Shown here: piece after piece, positions 26,833-33,120 of the stretch
Layout of the letters: every line of letters starts with the position of its first letter
Numbering within the stretch: position 1 is the first letter of the stretch
Origin: Planctomycetaceae bacterium
GTDB lineage: Bacteria; Planctomycetota; Phycisphaerae; SM23-33
Reading direction: 5' to 3'
Length of the DNA: 33,120 nucleotides
NCBI GenBank assembly: GCA_039680605.1
Contig: JBDKTA010000064.1
Location: 1 to 33,120, forward strand
Position numbers and translations under genes: made by a program
The notes under the pieces: generated by a model
The model's input: only the letters and a program-made list of their open reading frames with translations
Told to the model about the DNA's origin: nothing
Database searches by the model: none

Positions 26833-27969
26833 TCATTCCGCTGGCGATGTATTCGTGACGCTTCGCACCTTGTCGTCCACAATCTCGATAACAGCGCCTG
26901 GATATTGCCTATACTGCCAGGCTTCATAGTCCTTTAACTTATACCCCCGGATTACGGGCGGCGAGACGTCCTTCTTGATATCAGGAAGACCAAGTTTCTC
27001 TATCACTTCTTTTGTACTCATCTCCAGTCTAACGGGCAGTTCAGCGACCAGAACGGGCAGGCGGAGAGTTGAGCCAGCGATAGAGTAAATGACCGTGCTT
27101 TGCCCCATTTTGATAGCATGAATGTTATATCGAGAGTCTCTGTCAAAACTGATGGAAGAACCTTCTACAGCTACTGTCAATTCACAGGCTTTACCGTCGA
27201 CTTCGTAGAAATTGTGCGTGTCATGGACCAGAGACCCGTCTTTTATATGAAGAACAGCAATCCATAGTGCTGAGGGCCATGTCTCGGTTAACATATCAGC
27301 CTCACGGAGTCCTCCTTCCGGAAGCCATAGTGTAGTATATTCTGCATGGACCTTGATTATTCCACGCCCGAGGTTGATACTCACTACGGTAGGTTGTTTT
27401 GCCTTGGATCGAGCCAGCGCGAGCATTTCTCCGCGTAACTTATCCAGTTGGGCCTTAGTCTCCTGTTCCCGCTGGCGTACCCGCTCAGCGTCTGCTCGAA
27501 CGCGCTCAGCCTCACGGTCCTGCTGTTCTTTTTGTAAGCGAATTCTTGTTACCTCTGCGGCTGCGATTGCATCGATTGCCTTCCTTGCCTGAGCAATAAT
27601 CTCTTTCTGTTTTAGGTCGGTTAAGGCATGGTCTCCAACGAATGCTACTAATTTTTCATAGGTTTGTTTTGCCTGAGCATTCTCCCCCCGCCGAAGTGCT
27701 TCGTCCGCCTGGCGCTTCATGCTGATGAGCCTCTCATTATTCCGCTCGCCCCAAGATTGGTGAGATTTCACGCCATAAAGCACAACCACAAGAAACCCCA
27801 GGATCACGCCTCCCAAAACGAGGTCATATCCCTTCAGGAAACGCTTCTTTTGGCTTGGCGCAGGCACCGTCTGGAAATGCCCGCAGTGTGGACACTTATC
27901 CGTCTGTCCAATCAAACTGTCTTCGCTCTCAATAGGATATCTACAGCGTATGCATTTGTAGCGGATCAT
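26833..27969 (-). CDS. zinc-ribbon membrane protein with coiled coil, unknown function
   Basis: The 378-aa protein opens with a zinc ribbon (MIRYKCIRCRYPIESE.., then DKCPHCGHFQTVP; two CxxC pairs). One transmembrane helix follows (about 50-68, LVLGGVILGFLVVVLYGV). A long charged coiled coil (about 125-190, KEQQDREAERVRADAERVRQREQETKAQLDKLRGEM) comes next, and then a beta-rich C-terminal domain of about 180 residues. The C-terminal end (STKEVIEKLGLPD..WQYRQYPGAVIEIVDDKVRSV) is reminiscent of SmpA/BamE-type short outer-envelope domains, but this is weak. Such ribbon-TM-coil proteins are common in planctomycetes. The ATG at 27969 fits the ribbon; the frame is open to a GTG at 28029 that lies too close to AAGGAG. 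The small zinc-ribbon gene upstream may be co-transcribed. Confidence 0.72.
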   Translation of the reverse strand: MIRYKCIRCRYPIESEDSLIGQTDKCPHCGHFQTVPAPSQKKRFLKGYDLVLGGVILGFLVVVLYGVKSHQSWGERNNERLISMKRQADEALRRGENAQAKQTYEKLVAFVGDHALTDLKQKEIIAQARKAIDAIAAAEVTRIRLQKEQQDREAERVRADAERVRQREQETKAQLDKLRGEMLALARSKAKQPTVVSINLGRGIIKVHAEYTTLWLPEGGLREADMLTETWPSALWIAVLHIKDGSLVHDTHNFYEVDGKACELTVAVEGSSISFDRDSRYNIHAIKMGQSTVIYSIAGSTLRLPVLVAELPVRLEMSTKEVIEKLGLPDIKKDVSPPVIRGYKLKDYEAWQYRQYPGAVIEIVDDKVRSVTNTSPAE

Positions 27970-28063
27970 GTTCTTTCTCAGCGGGTTAAGTTGATCGTGT
28001 TTCCGTGAGGGCTCAATATCAGCAACCACTCTCCTTCCCTCAAATGCAACATTTGATATAATT

Positions 28064-28360
28064 TCACTTCTTTTTCGCCGCCTCCCTAAGTGCGCTCCGC
28101 AACTGCTTCAAAAGCTTTCTATGCCGAACCCTCGCTCGAAGAAGGGCCGCGAAATCCTTGTCCATAATTTCACATGTGTCCAAGTAAGGTTCCTTGTTCC
28201 CGCAAGGGCACCCACTAGCGCTTTTTGTTCTTCGGTATACCTGAATCCCATCCCGTTCCTCCCAGCGAGCGACGCCGGAACCGTCATCGAAATGCTGGCT
28301 GTAGAACGTCAGAGGCTTGCCACAGTTGGGACAGGGCCATTTCTGAAAGGCCTTCGCCAT
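28064..28360 (-). CDS. small zinc-ribbon protein, unknown function
   Basis: This 98-aa protein has one N-terminal CxxC (WPCPNCGKPL, about 9-14) and a second cysteine group CPCGNKEPYLDTC (about 51-63), which together could hold one zinc. The C-terminal third is a basic helix (LLRARVRHRKLLKQLRSALREAAKKK) that may bind nucleic acid. GAGGAGA stands about 6-8 bases before the ATG at 28360. It is 94 bp upstream of the zinc-ribbon membrane protein on the same strand and may be in one operon with it. No family is recognised. Confidence 0.65.
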   Translation of the reverse strand: MAKAFQKWPCPNCGKPLTFYSQHFDDGSGVARWEERDGIQVYRRTKSASGCPCGNKEPYLDTCEIMDKDFAALLRARVRHRKLLKQLRSALREAAKKK

Positions 28361-28528
28361 ACCCCATCTCCTCTGAAAGAACTGCTTCTTTCGCGCAGAG
28401 GGACTATTTTCCGTTGGTTCCCTACAGCTACACTAAAAGAATATACCGGCCTCACTGGAGTTGGCAAGACCCAGTACATCCAAAATACCCTTTGCGTCCT
28501 TTGCGTGCTTTGCGGTTAAATTGGCTTC

Positions 28529-29110
28529 ATGTTCAAGTGGTTGCTCGACATTGTCCTGAGCCTGATCGCCCTGGCGGTCCTGGCGCTGCCGATGCTGGTC
28601 ATTGCGATCATCATTCGCACGACGTCGCCGGGGGCGGCGATCTTTCGCCAGCAGCGCGTCGGGCTGCGGGGGAAGCTCTTCACCATGCTCAAGTTCCGCA
28701 CCATGCGCAGCGACGCCGAGCCCTTCGGGCGCTCGCCGCAGTCGGCCCAGGACCCGCGACTGACGCGGGTGGGAAAGTTCCTGCGACAGACCAGCCTCGA
28801 CGAACTGCCGCAATTGCTCAACGTGCTGGCTGGGCACATGAGCCTGGTTGGCCCGCGGCCGCTGTATCAGGTGCAGGCGGAAAAGTGGAACGCCCGCCAG
28901 CTCCGCCGGCTCGACGTGCGACCGGGCCTGACCGGCTACGCCCAGGTCTACGGCCGCGGCGACATCACGCACGAAGAGAAGATCGAGCTGGACGTGTACT
29001 ACGTCGAGAATGGCAGCCTGGGCCTGGACCTCAAGCTCATCGCCCTGACGCTGTGGCAGGTCGTCGCGTCGCGCAGCATCGTCTATGAGCGCCCCGGACA
29101 CGGGGGCTGA
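28529..29110 (+). CDS. polyprenyl-phosphate sugar-1-phosphate transferase (PglC/WbaP C-terminal type)
   Basis: This 193-aa membrane protein transfers a sugar-1-phosphate from a nucleotide sugar to undecaprenyl phosphate, the first step of exopolysaccharide or glycan assembly. It has a re-entrant membrane helix at the N-terminus (FKWLLDIVLSLIALAVLALP, 2-21), KFRTM (55-59), the catalytic pair Asp91-Glu92 in TSLDELPQLLNVL, MSLVGPRP (104-111) and RPGLTGYAQV. It corresponds to the minimal PglC-like form, without the extra membrane domain of WbaP. No ribosome-binding site is clear; the region before the ATG is a TTTGCG-type dispersed repeat, so expression may be unusual. No other glycosyltransferase is adjacent. 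Confidence 0.93.
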   Translation: MFKWLLDIVLSLIALAVLALPMLVIAIIIRTTSPGAAIFRQQRVGLRGKLFTMLKFRTMRSDAEPFGRSPQSAQDPRLTRVGKFLRQTSLDELPQLLNVLAGHMSLVGPRPLYQVQAEKWNARQLRRLDVRPGLTGYAQVYGRGDITHEEKIELDVYYVENGSLGLDLKLIALTLWQVVASRSIVYERPGHGG

Positions 29111-29179
29111 GTCTGCATGTCCCTTTCCGATTCGTCGCAAGTCAATGACAGGACAGTCCGCAAATAAAAAGGGCGACAC

Positions 29180-29248
29180 CCAGGTGGAGGGAGACCTTGG
29201 CATCGCCCCGATAGCCGCTTCCCTATAGGGCCAGGTGGAGGGAGACCT
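29180..29248. repeat. 18-bp direct repeat
   Basis: CCAGGTGGAGGGAGACCT occurs at 29180-29197 and 29231-29248, 51 bp apart. They lie in the gap between the sugar transferase and the end of nrdJ (29111-29514), which has no gene I can support. Confidence 0.7.
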
Positions 29249-29417
29249 GACGCCAAAACAGGAAGCAGCGGACAAAACTTTTTCTCGTCCGGCCAGGCAG
29301 CAATTTCAGGAAAACTCCGACAACCGGCCGTGACTTCTTTCTTCGGCAAAGAACCCGCTGCAGGCTGAGACTATTTTCGAAGACGAGGGCCCATCCATGG
29401 GCTCCCGCCTCCAGTAG

Positions 29418-29500
29418 CACAGCCTTTCCAGGCTGTGACCACTCGCCAGCACTGCGGCCAGCCTCTCCAGGCTGTTACGCCACAGGCTGAAAAGCCTGTG
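29418..29500. repeat. three related hairpins after nrdJ
   Basis: CACAGCCT-TTCC-AGGCTGTG (29418-29437), CAGCCT-CTCC-AGGCTG (29459-29474) and CACAGGCT-GAAA-AGCCTGTG (29481-29500, a stem with a GAAA tetraloop) follow one another. They lie directly after the nrdJ stop on its transcript and probably end or stabilise it. They are REP-like, being built on the same CACAGGCTG core. Confidence 0.65.
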
Positions 29501-29514
29501 CCACCCCAAACCGC

Positions 29515-32500
29515 TCAACTGCAGCCCAATGAGGACCCGCAGTTGTAGCACTTATAGCAGTTACCGTTTCGGACGGTAATCGCCCCGCACACGTCGCAGG
29601 CCGGCGCGTCTTCCTGGAATCCGCTGAACTGCTTGTCCAACTGGTCCAGGCGATTAACGCGAGGCTGCTTCTCGACCGCCGCCGCAGCGACGGCCTTCTC
29701 CCGCCCCTTGGATGGACTTCTGGGCGTCGAAACCGAGCCGACGTACGAACCGTCTAATAATGCGCCGCCAGACCTCTGATCGTCCGTGTCGGAGGTCCGG
29801 TCGGCGCGGCCAGGTTCCGAGGGTTTGTCATCCTTGACCGCCTCGGGCGCTGCATCAATGACCAGCCGGGGAATGGCTGGACTGGTGTTGTTGGCTCCGC
29901 GGTCGGGCATGTTGGCCTTGCGATATTCCTCAAGGAACGTCAGGCCCAACCAGCGGAAGATGTAATCGACGATGCTCTTGGCGAAGGGAATGTCGCGGTT
30001 GCTCGTCATGCCCGAAGGCTCGAACCGCTGATGCGTGAACTTCTTGACCAGCGCGTCGAGCGGCACGCCGTACTGCAGGCACAGGCTGATGGCCGTGGCG
30101 AAGGCGTCCATCATGCCCCCGACGGTCGAGCCTTCCTTGGCCATGGTGATGAACAACTCGCCGGGCTCGCCGTTGGCATAGAGGCCCACGTTGAGGTACC
30201 CCTCGTGCCCGGCGACGTCGAACTTGTGCGTCATCGACGGGCGGGTGGCGGGCAGGCGGTTGCGGTGCGGCTGGCGGCGGGCGGCGTCGAGAGCGGCGGC
30301 CAGCGCCTCGGCCGTCATCAGCGATTCGGTCTTTTCGGCGACGACCTTCTTGTCGCCTTCTTTGCGGACGTTGAGCGGCTGCGTGCGCTTCGAGCCGTCG
30401 CGGTAGATGGCCACGGCCTTGATGCCGAGCTTCCAGGCCTCGGTGTAGACCTGCTGGATCTGCTCGACGGAGGCCTCATTGGGGATGTTGACGGTCTTGG
30501 AGATCGCGCCGGAGATAAACGGCTGCACCGCGCCCATCATGCGGATGTGTCCCATGTAGTGGATGCAGCGTCGGCCGTTGGCGGGCTTGAAGGCGCAGTC
30601 GAAGACGCTCAGGTGGCTTTCCTGGATATGCGGGGCGTCTTCAATGGTGTCGTGCTCGTCGATGTACTCGATGATCTCGGCGACCTGGGCGGGGCTGTAG
30701 CCCAGTTGCTTCAGGGCCAGCGGCACGGTCTGGTTGACGAGTTTGAACATGCCGCCGCCGGCAAGCTGCTTGTACTTGACCAGGGCGATATCGGGCTCGA
30801 TGCCGGTGGTGTCGCAGTCCATCATGAAGCCGATGGTGCCCGTCGGGGCCAGCACCGTCACCTGGGCGTTGCGGTAGCCCGCCCGGCTGCCCGCTTCGAG
30901 AGCCTGGTCCCAGGCGGCACGGGCGGCGGCGATGAGTTCCTCGCGGCAGTGCTGGGGCGAGATCTTGTCGACGGCCCCGCGGTGCATGGCCATCACGTCG
31001 AGCATTGGGCGGCGGTTGGCCTCGAAACGGTCGAACGTGCCGACATTGGCGGCGATCTCGGAACTGGCGGCGTACGCCGTGGCGGTCATGATGGCGGTGA
31101 TGGCCGCGGCGGTCGCCCGCCCGGCGTCGCCGTCGTAAGGCATGCCCAGCGACATCAGCAAGGCGCCCAGGTTCGCATAGCCCAGGCCCAGCGGGCGGTA
31201 GGCGTGGCTGTTGGCGCAGATGCGGTCGCTGGGATAGCTGGCATGGTCGACCAGGATGTCCTGGGCGATGATGAACAGCCGCGCCGCGGCGCGGAATCGC
31301 TCGATGTCCATGCTGCCGTCTTCGCGGCGGAATTTCATGAGGTTGAGGCTGGCGAGGTTGCACGCCGAGTCGTTGAGGAACATGTACTCGCTGCAGGGGT
31401 TCGAGGCGCAGATCTCGCCGTCGGTCTTGCAGGTGTGCCAGCGATTGATCGTGGTGTGGAACTGCACGCCCGGGTCGCCGCAGACATGCGTGCCCTCGGC
31501 GATGGCGCCCAGCAGATCCTTGGCCTTGTACTTGATCGAAGGTTTGCGCTCGCCGGTGACTTCGCGCGTCTGCCAGTCGAGGTCTTCGATCGCCGCCTGC
31601 ATGAACTCGTCGGTGGCGCGGATCGAGAGGTTGGCGTTCTGGTACATCACCGAGGAATACGCCTCGCCGTTGAACGAGCCGTCGTAACCCTGCTCGATCA
31701 AGGCCCAGGCCTTGCGCTCCTCGTTCATCTTGCACTCGATGAACTCTTTAATGTCCGGGTGATCGCAGCGCAGCGACTGCATCTTGGCGGCGCGGCGCGT
31801 CTTGCCGCCGCTCTTGACGACCGCGGCGATCTGGTCGAACACCCGCATGAAACTCAGCGGGCCCGAGGGCGTGCCGCCGCCGGAGAGCTTCTCGCGGCTG
31901 GACCGAAGCGTCGAGAGGTCCGTGCCGGTGCCCGAACCGTACTTGAAGAGCATCGCCTCGGCGTGGCAGAGGCGCATGATGTCTTCCATCGTGTCGGCCA
32001 CCGACTGGATGAAGCACGCCGATGCCTGGGGGTACTCGTACCCGTGCATCGTCTTGGCGGGCTGGGCGGTCTTGGCGTCCCAGTGATAGTTGCCTTCGGA
32101 GCCTTTGACGCCGCCCTGGTGGAACAGCCCGACGTTGAACCATACCGGCGAGTTGAACGAACCGTACTGGTTGACGCACAGGTACGTCAGGTCCTGGTAG
32201 AACCGCTCGGCGTCCTCTGCCGTGGCGAACATGCCGTCGGCCTTTCCCCAGTCGGCGATGGTGCGCGTGACGCGGTGGACCAGCGTGCGGACGCTCTTCT
32301 CGCGGGCGGCGCTGGACGGGTCGCCGTAAAAATACTTGCTGACGACGACGTTGGTGGCCAGTTGGCTCCAGGCCGAGGGCACCTCGACGTCGGTCTGCTG
32401 GAAAATGACTTTGCCCTTATCGTCGCCGATATGGGCGGTGCGGGATTCCCACTCGATGTCGTCGAAAGGATGTATCTGTCCGTTCGAGAACACCTGCTCG

Positions 32501-32595
32501 ATCGCCAGGCCCCGGCCGGAGGGGCGATGGGCTGCGATCCTTTCGCGGCGACGCGAAAACCTTTCGCCGGACTCGTTAGATTTTTGCACCGCCAT
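29515..32595 (-). CDS. nrdJ: vitamin B12-dependent ribonucleoside-diphosphate reductase (class II)
   Basis: This 1026-aa enzyme makes deoxyribonucleotides by a cobalamin-generated thiyl radical, with or without oxygen. The catalytic region is clear: Cys194 in QASACFIQS and Cys412 in NDSACNLASLNL form the redox pair, and Cys401 in NPCSEYMF carries the radical. KYGSGTGTDLSTLRSSRE and the substrate-loop motifs follow the class II pattern. The C-terminus has a TSCPD-type domain (EPGELFITMAKEGSTVGGMMDAFATAISLCLQYGVPLDALV), a low-complexity Pro/Ser/Asp/Ala linker (about 920-995), and a final zinc-ribbon-like tail (ACDVCGAITVRNGNCYKCYNCGSSLGC) that probably reduces the active site. GGGAG precedes the ATG. 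It is likely essential and is transcribed alone. No B12 riboswitch is evident upstream. Confidence 0.97.
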   Translation of the reverse strand: MAVQKSNESGERFSRRRERIAAHRPSGRGLAIEQVFSNGQIHPFDDIEWESRTAHIGDDKGKVIFQQTDVEVPSAWSQLATNVVVSKYFYGDPSSAAREKSVRTLVHRVTRTIADWGKADGMFATAEDAERFYQDLTYLCVNQYGSFNSPVWFNVGLFHQGGVKGSEGNYHWDAKTAQPAKTMHGYEYPQASACFIQSVADTMEDIMRLCHAEAMLFKYGSGTGTDLSTLRSSREKLSGGGTPSGPLSFMRVFDQIAAVVKSGGKTRRAAKMQSLRCDHPDIKEFIECKMNEERKAWALIEQGYDGSFNGEAYSSVMYQNANLSIRATDEFMQAAIEDLDWQTREVTGERKPSIKYKAKDLLGAIAEGTHVCGDPGVQFHTTINRWHTCKTDGEICASNPCSEYMFLNDSACNLASLNLMKFRREDGSMDIERFRAAARLFIIAQDILVDHASYPSDRICANSHAYRPLGLGYANLGALLMSLGMPYDGDAGRATAAAITAIMTATAYAASSEIAANVGTFDRFEANRRPMLDVMAMHRGAVDKISPQHCREELIAAARAAWDQALEAGSRAGYRNAQVTVLAPTGTIGFMMDCDTTGIEPDIALVKYKQLAGGGMFKLVNQTVPLALKQLGYSPAQVAEIIEYIDEHDTIEDAPHIQESHLSVFDCAFKPANGRRCIHYMGHIRMMGAVQPFISGAISKTVNIPNEASVEQIQQVYTEAWKLGIKAVAIYRDGSKRTQPLNVRKEGDKKVVAEKTESLMTAEALAAALDAARRQPHRNRLPATRPSMTHKFDVAGHEGYLNVGLYANGEPGELFITMAKEGSTVGGMMDAFATAISLCLQYGVPLDALVKKFTHQRFEPSGMTSNRDIPFAKSIVDYIFRWLGLTFLEEYRKANMPDRGANNTSPAIPRLVIDAAPEAVKDDKPSEPGRADRTSDTDDQRSGGALLDGSYVGSVSTPRSPSKGREKAVAAAAVEKQPRVNRLDQLDKQFSGFQEDAPACDVCGAITVRNGNCYKCYNCGSSLGCS

Positions 32596-32734
32596 GACTG
32601 ACTCCCAACCCGCAAATGTAATCCGTTACCGTTGTGGCAAAAGCCGCTTCGAGCACACTGACCACCTGGCAGCCATGCCGGACCCGAATGTGCTATCGCC
32701 GCAGACCCGCCATCGGGCACCACAGCGGTCCGCT

Positions 32735-32762
32735 AGCATACCCAATCTGTAGTGGTCAACAA
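32735..32762 (-). promoter_or_regulatory. candidate nrdJ promoter
   Basis: On the minus strand TTGTTG (32757-32762) and TATGCT (32735-32740) are 16 bases apart. The start codon lies about 140 bases further on. The boxes are only moderately good. Confidence 0.4.
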
Positions 32763-32771
32763 GACTATAAA

Positions 32772-32787
32772 TCACTAAATATTGAGA
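32772..32787 (-). promoter_or_regulatory. candidate NrdR-like box upstream of nrdJ
   Basis: TCACTAAATATTGAGA matches the general NrdR-box consensus (ACACWATATATWGTGT as I remember it) at about 12 of 16 positions and is partly palindromic. It lies directly before the -35 box of the candidate nrdJ promoter. NrdR is the usual repressor of ribonucleotide reductase genes. Only one good copy is seen, whereas two are normal. Confidence 0.3.
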
Positions 32788-32990
32788 TTTTTTTTAAGTC
32801 ATTGCCAAAACGCAGCTTGCCGAAGCCGAAATCAGAAGCCCACAGCTTCCAACATCCGAACTGTATCCTAACAAACATAGTATACGCTCGTCAAGCCCCT
32901 ATATTTAGCGGTTCAAAAAAATATTTTGCCCTACATATAGCAACATGTGGATAGCCTGTGTGCAGGTGCTGGGTAAGATCTGTGCAAGCC
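32788..32990. other. AT-rich gap with a DnaA-box-like motif
   Basis: The stretch upstream of nrdJ is much richer in A and T than the rest of the window, with runs such as TTTTTTTT and AAAAAAATATTTT. TGTGGATAG (32946-32954) differs by one base from a DnaA box. No gene is supported here. It may be a promoter region or an early replication-type sequence; there is not enough to decide. Confidence 0.35.
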
Positions 32991-33035
32991 CGAAACGTCG
33001 TCCTCGACTGACTGGTAAAGCGGCAGGGGCGGAAT

Positions 33036-33120
33036 TATGGAGTGCGGCAGCCATAGCTGCCGCTTTGAGAGTTTCTCGGTGTCGAACAACTCCTAAAGCG
33101 GCAGCTATGGCTGCCGCACT
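33036..33120. repeat. paired palindromic REP-like repeats at the right edge
   Basis: The first unit (33036-33061) is identical in 26 bases to 25144-25169. The second (33095-33120) is inverted, AAAGCGGCAGCTATGGCTGC and on to the window end. The pair brackets about 33 bases and makes a BIME-like inverted unit. It is cut by the window edge. Confidence 0.75.

Noticed and set aside
30031-32601. 856-aa ORF on the plus strand opposite nrdJ
   Set aside because: It is the antisense of a certain gene. Its Val/Gly/Ala/Arg-rich composition is what GC-rich third positions give, and it has no domain motif.
32596-32760. Cobalamin riboswitch upstream of nrdJ
   Set aside because: No B12 box (GCCACTG) or matching fold was seen.

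Overview
The window looks like chromosomal DNA of a Planctomycetota bacterium, probably of the Phycisphaerae type. That is inference, from GC-rich coding sequence, two PEP-CTERM surface proteins, an N-terminal zinc-ribbon/membrane/coiled-coil protein, a class II (B12) ribonucleotide reductase, unlinked 16S and 23S rRNA genes, and many short palindromic and dispersed intergenic repeats.

Layout. Bases 1-5.3 kb hold a palindrome cluster, a GH57 glycosidase (-), a roughly 125-bp tandem repeat, a lactonase-type beta-propeller (+) and an exported protein of unknown role (-) with two doubtful small ORFs. From 5.3 to 6.06 kb is a repeat-rich gap. From 6 to 8.5 kb are a receiver-less sigma-54 activator and a PQQ-propeller protein (both -). 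From 8.6 to 11.1 kb are two PEP-CTERM proteins (+), then a two-winged-helix PD-(D/E)XK nuclease-like protein (-). A tRNA-Val(GAC) with an unusual C33 lies at 12.25 kb, followed by a sugar isomerase/aldo-keto reductase pair (+). From 14.5 to 18.2 kb are a UDP-sugar epimerase (-), a PQQ-type sugar dehydrogenase lipoprotein (+) and a GH29 alpha-L-fucosidase (-).

From 22.6 down to 18.3 kb (-) runs an rRNA operon with its own sigma70-like promoter: tRNA-Ile(GAT), tRNA-Ala(TGC), 23S, 5S. No 16S gene is present anywhere in the window. Just upstream of it is the most interesting pair: a small protein with a RiPP-leader-like N-terminus and a repeated C-terminal GIRPD motif (24194-25051), whose stop codon is 2 bp from the start of a radical SAM enzyme (22725-24191). 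This could be a peptide-modification system.

From 25.1 to 26.8 kb is a patch of genomic debris: dispersed repeats shared with 5.5-6.05 kb, a VapBC locus whose toxin is beheaded by a repeat element, a frameshifted remnant of a REP-associated (Y1) transposase, and a MITE-like element. The right end has a zinc-ribbon membrane protein, a small zinc-ribbon protein, a polyprenyl-phosphate sugar-1-phosphate transferase and nrdJ (1026 aa) with a candidate promoter and NrdR-like box.

Functional theme. Polysaccharide and sugar handling (GH57, GH29, epimerase, sugar transferase, sugar dehydrogenase, isomerase/AKR) together with surface display fits a carbohydrate-degrading planctomycete. No CRISPR array or complete insertion sequence is visible.
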